Of a DNA stretch of 45,946 nt, positions 1-10,246 are shown piece by piece. The translations under genes were made by a program, and so were the position numbers. Each line of letters starts with the position of its first letter. Within the stretch, counting starts at the first letter, position 1. The stretch comes from Chara braunii (Eukaryota > Streptophyta > Charophyceae > Charales > Characeae). The notes beneath the pieces are model-generated. The model saw only the letters and a list, made by a program, of their open reading frames with translations, was not told the DNA's origin and searched no databases. The stretch covers positions 6,076,752 through 6,122,697 of the forward strand of contig BFEA01000014.1 in NCBI GenBank assembly GCA_003427395.1, given 5' to 3'.

Positions 1-353
1 AGCTTTCTTGGCGTTGCAGATGGTCCGTATCTGGCCGCAACTCGGAACTCATTCATAAAAACTTTCTTGGCGCTGCAGATGGCTCGCACCTGGTCGTAAT
101 TTGTAACTCGTTCATAAAAGTTTTTTGGGCGTTGTAGATGGGCCGTACTTGGCCGTAATTCGTAACTCATTCATAGAAGCTTCCTTGGCGCAGCAGATGA
201 ATCGCATGTGGCCGTAATTTGTAACTCGTTCATCAAAGCTTTTTGGGCGTTGCAGATGGCCCGTACCTGGCCGTAATTTGTAACTCGTTCATAAAAGCTT
301 TCTTGGCGCCGCAGATGGTTCGTATCTGGCCGTAATTCGTAACTCATTTGTGA
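1..353. repeat. 59-bp tandem repeat array, six diverged copies
   Basis: Six consecutive units of about 59 bp fill the start of the window. Each carries a CTTGGCG-type core, GCAGATGG, a CGTA(T/C)CTGG block, CGTAATT(T/C)GTAACTC and a TTCATAAAAG junction. Units follow one another with no unique spacers, so this is a satellite or minisatellite and not a CRISPR array. The array is cut by the left edge of the window and ends in a variant unit near position 350. No coding function is seen. Confidence 0.9.
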
Positions 354-1271
354 GATGCCTTCTCTCTCCTAATGGGACAATTATCAAGAACAAGGGGCGC
401 TCTCCCTTTCTTCAACTGTATCTCAACTGGTGTCTGCCTAATTCGTAGGCCCCCTCTTCTCCTTTCTCTTGGCTGCTTCCCATCGCCTGTCGTTGCCACT
501 CAAACCCTCCCCGCCCCAACCCGGGCCCTAGCACCTGGATCACGCGGGCGACCCTCATCCATGCTTTTCGAGGCGCAGTGGCAAAACCATGGCCTCAACC
601 GATCCTAGTCCTTACGAAGTCGTTCTTTGCTCTGGTTGAGCCAGTGACCTTCGATCTCTACGTTCGTCGTTCCAAACGTCGGCCTTACGTGAACTGGTCC
701 GTTGCGCAACCGGCTTTAGCAGTCGGAGTTCTCTTCTGCCATAGTGAGAATCATCGAGGCCTTGCCGCTCTCCCTCCTTTCCTTCCGTCGATCCGACTTC
801 TTGCCCCCTAGGTATCCCTCGTTCGCCCACATTCTTCGCATCGCCTGAGGACTCGGACTAATCGCCCACAGATCCCCGGACTACTTCATCACCTCAGGAT
901 TGATCGATCTCTCGATATGACTCTTGGACGTACCCCGCAACAGAGGCCTAGTCGGCCTGCTTGTTTCCGAAGTCGATCCATGGCAGACCATTGGACCTAA
1001 CTGTCTCCTCGTGGCAGCTCGTATCGATGCCCATATTTGTGGCTGAATATCGCACCTCTCTATCGTATAGCCCCGCGCACGGTCTTTAATCGCGACATCC
1101 CACACGCGTCGCGCCCGTCTGACTGCTTGCTCATTATCACTTCCTGTGTCCTATCCGGCTTCCTCGTTCCCCGGCTTCGGCTTTGGCTCCAGCCCGTCGC
1201 TTCTCTCTGATTTCCAGAACACGGCCTCAAAACTCCGATTCTTGCAGTCTGCACGCCCCCGCTTTTGATTG
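354..1271. other. Unassigned sequence, no recognisable gene
   Basis: About 0.9 kb with short reading frames on both strands and no domain, splice pattern or repeat that I recognise. Base composition is balanced and slightly GC-rich. It could be leader or LTR sequence of the decayed gypsy element that follows, but I could not match it to the LTR-like tail at 7373. Confidence 0.4.
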
Positions 1272-1313
1272 CCGTACTAACCCTCTCCCCTACTTATGCG
1301 AAGGTTAGTACGG
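1272..1313. repeat. Perfect 11-bp inverted repeat (hairpin)
   Basis: CCGTACTAACC at 1272-1282 is exactly complementary to GGTTAGTACGG at 1303-1313, with a 20-bp loop between. It could be a cruciform, a short transposon footprint or chance. There is no T-run after it, so I do not call a terminator. Confidence 0.6.
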
Positions 1314-1654
1314 AGCTAAGACCCCAAAGGTTCCCCCCAAACCCCTCAGTCACATTGAGTCACACATCTAAATCATGCAAAAACCAACCAGCAAAAGCAA
1401 ATTCTTTCCTTTTTCTTTAGATAAGAGCATCCAGCTGGTAGCCAGCCGCCCGACAACCAGCCCACACCCCAGTTCTCTCCTTAAATGTCTCCTGATTAGC
1501 AACAAGTCATTTAGGTTTAGGCTAGTGACCCTAGTTGATAGGATCCTATCCGGATTTTGCAGTCCTTAGATCGAGTCAGTAGGTATTGTCGGTCAAGGGT
1601 GTAGAGTCTAAGTGGTGAGGAGTGGAACCGTTGCTTTGTTGTGCATCTGACACC
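1314..1654. other. Sequence just upstream of gypsy-1 gag
   Basis: Three hundred and forty bases directly before the gag start of gypsy-1. In an intact element this would be the untranslated leader and primer binding site. I see neither a convincing TGGTATCAGAGC-like primer site nor a copy of the 3' LTR-like tail, so the element appears to have lost its 5' LTR or to be too decayed to show it. Confidence 0.35.
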
Positions 1655-3759
1655 ATGGTTGACACACATGGAGGGAAGAGTACTACCCCTTACACCCAGG
1701 CTCAGGAGGAGCAATTCGCCGCTATCCCAAGAGAGAGAAGGGAGAAGGAGGAACTCCTCAAATAGGCGAAGCTAAAGGCGCTAGCGAAGGAGTAGGCGGC
1801 GAAGAAGAAAAGTTGGAGGAGATATGAAGACTATAGGAGGAGGAAGAGAAAAGAAGGGCTGCCGAAGCAGCAGTAGCAGCAGAGGAGGAGGAAGTAGAAG
1901 AAGAACCCCTTGAAAGGATGCGTGGGGGAGAGATAGGAGAAACTAGTGGCATGAATGCAGAGGACAAGTGGATGGAAAAGAAGATCAATGAGTGGGTGGC
2001 GAAATTTTCGCTGGGGGTAGATGAGAAGGCAATGTTGTACGTGCCTCAGGAGGAGAAAGAAACATTCGCCAAGCAGCCGGAAGCTAAGGAGGACCCCTTG
2101 GAACGCAAGGCGATGGAAGACGAGAAGAGATTAGAGTGGAAGTTGGGGGCAAAGAAGAGGAGGGAGGATGCCAACCTGATGGCCAAAGAAGTGGAGAAGA
2201 TTCAATCGTGTAGGTGGGAAGTACAAGCACAAGAGGAAACCCCTGCCAAATTTGGGTTATCTTGAACTTTTGAGTCAGGCCTTGCTCGAGGAACATGAGG
2301 CCAACAAGGGTTAGGAAGTGATCCTCCACTCCATCCGGACCGGCTTTAGAGAGTTTGCGCGAGACGTGGTGACCCATGTCGGGACCGAGGTCAAGAGATT
2401 GAAGGAAGGCGCATAGAAGTTCTGCGCAGGCGCCATTGAAGGCGCCAAAGTAGTGGCCGAAGCTGAAGTGCGTCCTCGCAATGAGCCCGTCAAGCTGAAA
2501 TTTCCTGACTCGTATAGCAAGAAAAAGGACGATAGTTTTGATAACTACAGTCTTCCCCCGAATACAACGGACGGTCATTATAGCTGAATTTAGACCTAAA
2601 GATACACCAAATTCAGCTTTAATGACCGTACGTTGTATTCGGGGGAAGACTGTAGGAGGCCAGCATCAACACATGTGTATCTACAACATATTGCCCCCGA
2701 GAAGCAAGTCCTCTGGCCTTCCATGAATTGAAAGATGACGCGGCCAGTTTTGCCAGGTCCCTTGCGCCCGCAGCCGATTGTGAAAACAATATGGTTGCGT
2801 ACTCTACACTCACCCCTCTTTCTACTTTCCTTAAACTCCTATGAGAGAGGTTTGTTGACGTCACAAGGGGCGTATGGGCCTCTGATAAGCTTCAGACCAT
2901 CCACTCACGATAGTGGAGGAGTGCGCGAGCACTCAAAGCTGTCATGGACGACTTGGTAGCCGTCATTGACCACGGGGTCACTGAGACCCAGTTGATCCAG
3001 TTATTTTATCGTGCCATGCCAGAGCCCCTGCGAGGGCATTTCTTCGATAAGACCCAACATGCCAATGTCACGTATGATGGGTTGAGTAGCGAAGTGGTCC
3101 TGTTCGAGGCGAAGTCCATGCCAGTTTAGGGAAAGAAGTGGAAAGGTCGTACCATCTCAGTCCAGGTTAGGGCCAAGGATCATTTGATCCTTACTTTAGA
3201 TGAAGGTGGTACTGACGAAGTCCCCTACAATCACATAGAGTGGGGACTAGACGAGGAGGACGGTAGTGTAGGTCAAGGGAGGACGTACACTTCTGTCGCG
3301 GTTGGAGGGAGGCCGCAAGGAAGAGAAGGCCAGGGCCAAGGGGGTCAGACCATGGGTACTCAAGGTCCGGGTGCACATGCGGTTGGTGGCCAAAGGAACC
3401 GCCAAGTGGGAGGTAGGGGTCAAGGTCCCCCGCCGAATCACTTAGGACCCAGTCGGTCGCCGCAGCGCAGAGGTGGAAGGTCACCTTAAAGGCAAGGAGG
3501 TTGGCACCCAGGTTGGCCACAAGGCCGGCCTAGGGAAAATCTGGGTTTGGACCAACGTGTATGGCAACAATATATGGAGCACGGGCCGTGCATCTACTGT
3601 GGTGACCCTGCCCGTATTATTAAATATTGTCCAAAGCATAGGGAAGCCCGATTCGTTGCCCAGGGGTCAAAAGGCAGCCGCCAATGCACAACTATCCTTA
3701 CTACAAGGCCATGTGGGGAAGTGTGCGCGCACCACCAAAAAACTCCCCCCACCACATGA
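1655..3759 (+). pseudogene. gag: gypsy-1 gag (capsid and zinc knuckle), broken
   Basis: Structural protein of the virus-like particle. It begins with MVDTHGGKSTTPYTQAQ at 1655, followed by a long Lys/Glu/Ala-rich coiled-coil segment (to about 2210). A capsid part is best preserved at 2914-3120, with LIQLFYRAMPEPLRGHFFDK. A Gly/Gln/Arg-rich linker follows. The zinc knuckle at 3589-3633 reads CIYCGDPARIIKYC: a CCHC knuckle in which the expected His is Arg. In-frame TAG codons lie at 1763, 1793, 2911 and 3127, a TAA at 3487, and frameshifts occur between. Positions 2914 to 3759 otherwise stay in one frame. The MITE at 2548-2652 interrupts the coding sequence. Not translatable as a whole. Confidence 0.85.
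2548..2652. mobile_element. 105-bp Tc1/mariner-type MITE inside gag
   Basis: Two 44-bp inverted repeats, differing by my hand count at two positions, flank a 17-bp loop. The ends read CAGTCTTCCCCCGAATAC and its complement. TA dinucleotides at 2546-2547 and 2653-2654 flank it, as expected for the TA target-site duplication of Tc1/mariner elements, whose termini commonly begin CAGT. Removing the element plus one TA rejoins the gag reading context (before: FDN; after: EASIN), which shows that it is an insertion. It is too short to encode a transposase. Confidence 0.85.
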
Positions 3760-3859
3760 GCCTTCGACAGAGGTTTGCAGGTCAGTGCCTAGCTAGCTGT
3801 CTAGAGACTGCTTGTGTTAGCGTCTCTCTAGGCACTTCCCTCACAGGCGTGGCAGAAGA

Positions 3860-6800
3860 GCTGAAGGAGAGAATGCCCGCCTGGGCCAAAATGAAGAAGG
3901 ATGGTAAGGGACTAGTTTTAGTTGATGTAGAAGTTCTTAGAAGTAGAGTAGGAGCCCTTATAGATTCAAGGGCTACCCGTAGTTATATAAGCCGCAGAGC
4001 GCTGAAGAAGCTAAGGCTAGGGTTGAAAGTCCAAAAGTTGGAAGACCCATAGTAAGCGTCCTCGCAGACAACCACACTATGCGTGTTGAGGACTACGTAG
4101 AGGGAGTCCAGGCGTATTTTCGCCTAGAGAAAGATGGGAAGGTGGAGAAGGTTCTCCATTCCCTGACTCTCCTCGTGCAGGATGACCTTTTGATATAGTC
4201 CTAGGCATGGACTGGGGAGAGGCAGCAGGGGCCACACTTCATTCGAGAGAGCATGAGTGTAGGCTCCCTTGTCCGTTAGGCGAGGTTAAGACTGCCCGCC
4301 TGTTTCATGTGTTTGGAGTAGATAACTCCTTGGCACATTGCTGTCTCAGTGCTCCTGCGTTCGCACGATTAGTGAGAAAGGAGTAGTTAGAGGAACAATT
4401 CTTTGTAGACTATGTGAGGCCTGTTACTGAGACTAAGGAAGGCGCATCCATAGACCCAGCTATTGCCAAGCTGCTGGAAGAGTTCAAAGATCTTGCAGAG
4501 CCGGCGTCAGGAGTAGTGTCGCGGCCAATCCAGCATCGTATAGAGATAGAGCCTGGCAGTAGGACTCCTAAAGGAGCAGTCTACAAGATGTACCCAAGGG
4601 AGTTCGTTGCGTAAGCAATTAGATGAGCTCCTCGAGAAGGGGCGGATTAGGCCCAGTTCATATCCTCCTGTTTGTCCCCAAAAAGGAAGGAGAGTTGCGG
4701 ATGTGCATAGACTATAGGGGTCTAAATGCACAGTGAAGAACGTTGAACTGCTGCCCAGGATAGACGATCTTTTAGATCGGGTGCAGGGTTGCAGATATTT
4801 TTCGAAGATCGATCTGAAGTCCGAATATCATCAGATAGAGGTCCATCCTGATGACCAGTATAAGACTGCGTTCCGGACTAGGTATGGGCACTATGAGTTT
4901 ATAGTGATGCCCTTTGGACTAACCAATGCGCCTGCCACATTCCAGCGCTGTATGAACGATTTGTTTTGGCCGTGGTAAGATAGATTTGTTGTAGTTTACC
5001 TAGATGACATATTAGTATTCAGTAAGACCCTCCAAGAGCATCAGGGTCATTTGAGGCAGGTCTTGGAGAAGCTGAGAGAGGCTAACTTCAAGATCAACGC
5101 AAAGAAGAGCGAGTGGGCCAGGACACAAGTCTTGTATTTGGACCACGTTTTAGACGGAGATGGCGTTAAGCTTGAGGACATCAAGATAGGGGCGATTAGA
5201 GATTGGCCGACGCCCCGCATGTTGACTGAGTTGTGGTCGTTCCGAGGCCTAGCCAACTACTATAGGAAGTTCGTGAGGAACTTCTCAACTATTGCCGCTC
5301 CCCTTCGCAGGTTGCTCAAGAAAGAGGTGATCTGGCAGTGGGACAAAGACTGTACGTCTGCGCTAAAGAAGTTAAAGTGCGCGTTAATAGAGTATGCTGT
5401 CCTCAAAGTAGCAGATCTGTCCTTGCCATTTGCCGTCACCACGGACGCGAGTCAGTATGGTATAAGCGCCGTGTTACAGTAGGACGACGGCAATGGCTAT
5501 AGACTCGTAGAGTTCATGCCATCGAGGATGTCCTCAGAAAAGGTAGCTACCTCGACATACGAGAGAGAACTCTACGCTCTCAGGCAGGCCTTAGAGCACT
5601 GGAAGCATTACTTGCTTGGGAGGCACTTCAAGGTGTATTCAGACCACGAGACACTTAAACGGCTGAAGACAGGCTAAAATGACACCTAAGTTGACTAGGT
5701 GGGCCGCTGAGATAGACCAGTATGACTTTGAGCTCAAGCCTGTCAAAGGTAAGTACAATGTAGTCGCGAATGCTCTGAGTAGGAGATTAGACTACTTTGG
5801 AGCTATAGTTCACTATTTGGATATAGGGAGTGACCTGCAGGAGAGAGTTAGACAGGCGTATGTGTCGGACCCTATTTATAGTGACCTCCTCAAGAGAGTT
5901 ACGGAGTCCCTATAGACCGAACCAGATTATCGCGCTATAGAGGGGTTGGTATTTGAGAAGACTTATGTAGTAGATTGTCTTTGCGTTCCTAACAACGAGG
6001 AGATCCGTAGTTTGATCCTAGGGGAATGCCACGACACAGAGGGACATTCCGGTTGGCAAAACACTCTAACCAATCTGATGCATGCGTGCACTTGGCCAGG
6101 AATGAAAGCTGACTATATAGAGTATGTGTGCAGTTGCAAAGTATGCCAGGGAAACAAGAGTACTTCGGATGCCCTTCTAGGTGTTCTCAGACCCTTACCT
6201 ATTCTTGATCGGCCAGGAGATTCAGTGTCCGTTGACTTTATGGACGTTGGCGTCAAGAGTAGGCATGGTAAGAGCCAAGTCATGGTCATAGTTGATAGAT
6301 TCGGTAAGTATGTTGTTTTTGTTCCTTTGCCTGCAGAGGCACGACCTGAGCTAGTAATTCAGAAGTTTTTTTACTATTGGATTAGTGATCACAGGATTCC
6401 GCTGTCTATATAGCGATAGAGACACCAGTTCACTAGTCAGAACTGGTAGGAACTCATGAAAGTCTATGGCTCAAAGTTGCTGATGTCGTCTGGCCGCGAT
6501 CCAGAAACTAAAGGTCACACTGAACAGATGAACAAGATGCTGCAGCAAGTTCTGCGCGTGTATATTAGACCAGATCAAGTCAATTTGGATGAGACGTTGC
6601 CCAAGGTACCCAGTGCTTATAACAACAGCGTGCACTTGTCCACCTGTCGCACTCCCAACAAGTTACATAAGTCTTTCAGACCGCGCAGACTGTTCGAGGG
6701 ACTTAAGTGGGACAAGATTCACAGGCTACCGCCTAGTACCAAGGAGTTCGTGATACAGCACGAGAAAGAGCTAGCTACAGTCGTCGAAACCTTAGGAGGG

Positions 6801-7330
6801 CCCAACATAGAATGATAGAGCAAGGCAAAAAGCACCGTCGCCCATCGCAGTTCCAAGTAGGCGACTTAGTCTGGGTCAAGTCCAAAGAGTTTGCTCCTGA
6901 GGAAAACATCTCGCAGAAGTTATTGCCAGCGTAGAGGGGACCATGGTCAGTTCTAGAAGTCAAGGGCTGAGAGGATGGGCCGTCCAACACAGTAGAGATC
7001 CCAGCACACCTCCACACCTACCCTGTGTTTCATGCATCAAAATTGTTGCTGTGTGTCACAAGTCAACAGTTTCCATCTAGAAGATCCATGATCCTGCCAG
7101 ACATGGACGAAAGGTACGACATTGACGACATTGTAGGTGAAGATGTGTTTAGAACAGGAGGTAGAGGTCGTCCACAGAAACAATGTAAAGTCCGGATTGC
7201 TTATCAGGAACCAGAGGACGACCGCTAGTTTATCAGGACATAACTTCTAGAAACAGCTCCCGTCATAGTTAGAGCCTATGAGAGAGATAGGAAAGGTAAA
7301 GGTCCTGCGTTGGAGCCAGTTATTTTCGGA
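3860..7330 (+). pseudogene. pol: gypsy-1 pol (protease, RT, RNase H, integrase), broken
   Basis: The protease loop at 3958-3995 reads LIDSRATRSYIS, with Arg replacing the Gly of the D-S/T-G-A catalytic motif. The LGMDW element lies near 4200. Reverse transcriptase runs 4640-5400: [25 protein letters not shown] and the catalytic [11 protein letters not shown] at 4988-5020. RNase H runs 5420-5790, with VTTDASQYGI, TYERELYAL and VYSDHETLK. The integrase zinc domain (H-H-C-C) is near 6020-6150. The core has VDFMDV and a decayed SDRD, then TEQMN (6519-6533). The tail at 7025-7228 contains PVFHASKL. Nonsense codons include TAG at 4384, 5480, 5913 and 6447 and TAA at 4975; single-base indels occur near 4185, 4613, 5670 and 6410. 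Non-functional. Confidence 0.88.
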
Positions 7331-7372
7331 GGACCTCAAATTTAGGCCGGAGGAAGTGAAACGGTATTCACC

Positions 7373-8270
7373 TGTTAGCAGTAGCGAATGCAGATCCCAG
7401 GGCTCGATCCCTAGACTTTACCTTACCTGCATCGACCTCGAGAGTTGAACCCGTGACCTATTTGTAACAGTTGGCAGACTGCCGTAGATCCGTAGGTGGT
7501 AGGGGTTCGATCTGTAGACCTATTGGATAGAGGTCTTAGTGAGGCCTGGAGGTTGTAGCTGTAGGTGTCCTGAGAAGTCAAGGTCATAGCTGCTACAGTC
7601 TTGAAAGGTCAAGGTCGTAGCTGCTATAGTGTTCGAAAGGCCAAGTCTGCAGCCTTCCGGAAGGTCCTAGTGGTGGCCTTTGGAAGTATGGCTCACGTTT
7701 AGACAGAGGCAAGTGGGCAAGTGGTGAGCCCAACCGCGGTACGTCAGTAGTGCGACTGCATTGAGTTGGCAGTGCAAACCAATGCTGTCCGCGGTACCGG
7801 TCCCAGTCAGTCACAGTCCGGTCAAGCAAGTATTGCGTGGGACTGTGTGCACCAGGGGCATGGGAAAGGGGCAGACCAACGGGCTACAAAAGTATAAATG
7901 AAGAGGCAGCGCCCAGCCATTCATTCATTCCTGCGTAAGCCATGCGGAAGCGCTTCCACAGTGACTTGTGCGAGGTGGTCTGCAGTGAGCCCGAAGGCGA
8001 AGTGGGCGAGAAGGAGAGTTAGCCATAGCGTTAGGGGTAGCAACGGCCATAACCACCATAGCTGTTAGAAGGGTGAACCATGTGTGTGCGCGCATGTGTA
8101 TAGTGGGATGCGTGTGGGATATCCAGGGTGATCCTGTGCGTGTGAACAGAGAGTTGTACAGGCGCGGTGCCGCCATAGCCATTTGAAGTGAACTTGTATT
8201 TGAAGTGCGTTCTTGGTTATTGTATCTCTGAGTTCTGAGTGGGCGCTTGTCGCCAGTTTGCTGCGCAACC
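7373..8270 (+). repeat. LTR-like 3' tail of gypsy-1
   Basis: The stretch begins TGTTA after a purine-rich run and contains CAGGGCTCGATCCCT about 30 bases in. The LTR of gypsy-2 starts almost the same way (TGTTA, then CCAGGGCTCGATCCCT). Direct repeats built on GGTCAAGGTCGTAGCTGCTA lie at 7568-7650. A TATA-like motif is at 7893-7899. All of this fits a U3 region. Without a 5' partner neither the boundary nor the assignment can be proved, and the right end is a guess. Confidence 0.45.
7893..7899 (+). promoter_or_regulatory. TATA-box-like motif in the LTR-like tail
   Basis: TATAAAT preceded by ACAAAAG and followed 30-odd bases later by CATTCATTCATTCC. The spacing would suit an LTR promoter with transcription starting near 7925. 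This rests on motif and context only. Confidence 0.35.
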
Positions 8271-8374
8271 TGTTTACATGCATGAGAAGCAGTCCTTTAC
8301 CGTGACGGCATTGGCGGTCTCAGTCCTCGTATTTTTTACCACTCGCGAAGGAGACACTCTTATGGTATTGCTGG

Positions 8375-8640
8375 TTGCTGTTCAGACGGACTCGTTCAAG
8401 CAGGCCCCTACATTGAGTTGTTGTTGCTGATTCAGCCGGGCCCATTCAGACGGGCCTCTTCATTGAGTTGTTGCTTGCTGTTCGGTTGGGCCCATTCAGA
8501 CGGGCCGCTACATTGAGTTGCTGGTTGCTTTTCAGCCGGACCCATTAAGACGGACCCAGGTAATGAGTTACCCAGACATTGAGTTGATTGCCGCCAAATT
8601 GGCCAGGCCCATTCAGGCGGTTTTTTTTGTCGAGTTGTTG
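8375..8640. repeat. Tandem repeat of about 50 bp, four to five units
   Basis: Diverged units each contain a GGGCCCATTCAGACGGGCC-like block, then TACATTGAGTTGTTG and TTGCTGTTCAGCC. Successive units measure about 50-51 bp. It separates the gypsy-1 tail from the candidate coding region that starts near 8850. Just after it, 8736-8790, a shorter direct repeat (GCCAAATTGGCACTTTTTATG and GCCAAAGTGGCACTTTTCATG) occurs twice. Confidence 0.75.
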
Positions 8641-8851
8641 CCGACTTTTCCCTTTATCACTTGGACACTGTTGATTTGGTCAGATCATTTGGGGAGTTTG
8701 CTTGTACGTTATCTGCAGACCTTATCTGCAGGCTAGCCAAATTGGCACTTTTTATGCTTGCCAAAGTGGCACTTTTCATGCTGCCCCACCCGTGAAATGG
8801 GGCAAGCTTGTGGAGAAGTTTCGATATGGCTATGCTGGACATCAAACTTTT

Positions 8852-9526
8852 ATGAACAGGGCAAACGAGTCTCCCACGTCCAGACACACTCTGGTGATTA
8901 CTTACTACGTGAGAGGGGCTGGACAAGGAGTGAAGAGGGCAACCTATGACCGGATTGCCCATTATATTTTTCGCAGGGAGAGCTACTGGAGGGAACAGTG
9001 GCTAGATGTAGTGTTTCCCCAGGTTCCTTCTGAACCAGGTGGTGCTCTGTTCGACTTCGATGGCTGCAATCCAAAACCCCTCAGCAAAGTCGACAGCAAG
9101 GAAAAGAGACGTCAGGACGAATGGATAAGGAGCGAGGTTGCTAGATCCGGTTTATCCATTACCACTTGCTTACAGAGGTCAGAGACAGATGAGGCGGACC
9201 AAGAGCCCTGTTGCGTGAGAGAGGTTGCTATGCAGGTTTTTCGGAAACCCGTATATGGAGATCGCTTTCGTGACGTGTCTTATGACTACACGAACGGCAA
9301 GGGTCGTGTTCAGATCCTGATTGGAGCGACATGAGATATTTTCTTGGCAGAGGAGCTGTACATTTTGCAGATTTATCCAGCAGCTTCTCTGGACATCAGT
9401 TACCTGGTCCCAGAGTCGTTTGCAACACAAGTTCTTAATGACAAGGAGGATCAGCGCGTACCAGAGATGGAGTCCCAAACAACTGAGTCCACTCACGAGG
9501 GGGTGCCACTCGTGGTCATTGACTGA
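8852..9526 (+). pseudogene. Unrecognised reading frame with one in-frame TGA
   Basis: A single frame is open from 8702 to 9526 except for TGA at 9332-9334. The first ATG in it is at 8852. The product has mixed, globular-looking composition, with RIAHYIFRRESYWREQWLDV, then VAMQVFRKPVYGDRFRDVSY before the stop and LYILQIYPAASLDISYLVPE after it. Four Cys fall in the middle third. I recognise no family. Because composition and frame continue past the TGA, this looks like a gene remnant or an exon region with a recent nonsense mutation or a missed intron, not random DNA. Candidate exons lie downstream on the same strand (9761, 12444, 12715), so all could belong to one host gene. It could equally be a transposon gene. 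Confidence 0.4.
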
Positions 9527-9760
9527 GGTCAATCCTTCTTTGTCACTAAGACGTACATTACCATTATTATTATTATGATTATGCAGTGACTGCAGTCCTT
9601 CAATGGCTGCCTCGTTAGATTCTTGTGTATTGCTTTTCAGTCTCCGGTCTCTGGTCATGGTCTTGCAGACTCTGACATCTGTTCTCCTCGTCTTGCACAT
9701 GTTCCTTGTCATGTGATGTGTGGCATGATTGATCATTTTCTTCATTCCCTCAATTCTTAG
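9527..9760 (+). other. Possible intron ending in a strong 3' splice site
   Basis: No coding signal. A short ATT microsatellite lies near 9560. The segment ends in a pyrimidine-rich tract, CTTCATTCCCTCAATTCTTAG at 9740-9760, a good plant-type acceptor. Confidence 0.35.
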
Positions 9761-9930
9761 GTCACAGTCAAAGCCATCTAAGGACTCACTGGGCATGGAC
9801 TCCAGTGATTTTGGGTTTGACTTTTACGCGTGGTCAGGCGCAGGCGACAAAACCAAACGCCTCGCTCTAAGTCGTGTCGCCGGCGGCAGGAAGGATGATG
9901 CTATCTACTCGGCCATACTACTGAGAGATT
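9761..9930 (+). CDS. Candidate internal exon, unknown protein
   Basis: Directly after the acceptor at 9760 a frame runs on as SQSKPSKDSLGMDSSDFGFD, then FYAWSGAGDKTKRLALSRV, AGGRKDDAIYSAILLRDWVG. The composition is protein-like and unlike the surrounding repeats. I could not fix the donor end. A well-formed GTAAGA donor-like site lies at 10200, inside the left arm of an inverted repeat. No domain is recognised. Its position between the frame at 8852 and the exons at 12444 and 12715 suggests one gene, but this is inference from splice signals alone. Confidence 0.3.
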
Positions 9931-10246
9931 GGGTTGGACATATGATTATTTATTATACAATCTTAACAAAATTCCTGCGTGACAGCCTGTCGGTATACCA
10001 ACCCACTGCACTCGGTGAGGAACACCGAACCTGATCCTGAAAGCGGTGGGAGTGCGACACCGTGACCCAAAGCTTCGTCCAGGGCCCTTGAAAGGCAACA
10101 CCCGTCTCCCCACAGCCAGGAAGAATGTCGACCCTCAAGGTTGAGCGCTCGTGACATCTCACAATGAGAGGACTCTCAAGATAGAACTAACTTCCTCACG
10201 GTAAGAAGTGACGAAGAGGGTAGATAAGGTAAGGAGCAACATACCT

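Larger units (their letters stand above)
1655..8270 (+). mobile_element. Ty3/gypsy LTR retrotransposon gypsy-1, decayed
   Basis: Domain order on the plus strand is gag with zinc knuckle, protease, reverse transcriptase, RNase H, integrase and a C-terminal tail. That is the Ty3/gypsy order (integrase after RNase H). The coding part is broken by many nonsense codons and indels and carries a 105-bp MITE in gag. A polypurine-like stretch (GGAGGAAGTGAAA, near 7350) precedes TGTTA at 7373, where a 3' LTR plausibly starts. No 5' LTR was found. The right limit is uncertain. The element is old and cannot encode a working polyprotein. Confidence 0.85.

Noticed and set aside
1-353. CRISPR-like regular repeats
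   Set aside because: Units of about 59 bp follow one another directly with no spacers, and the context is a eukaryotic repeat region.
9179-9796. Minus-strand 205-codon frame opposite 8852-9526
   Set aside because: Its openness largely mirrors the plus-strand frame; no domain is recognisable and the splice-like signals in the region are on the plus strand.
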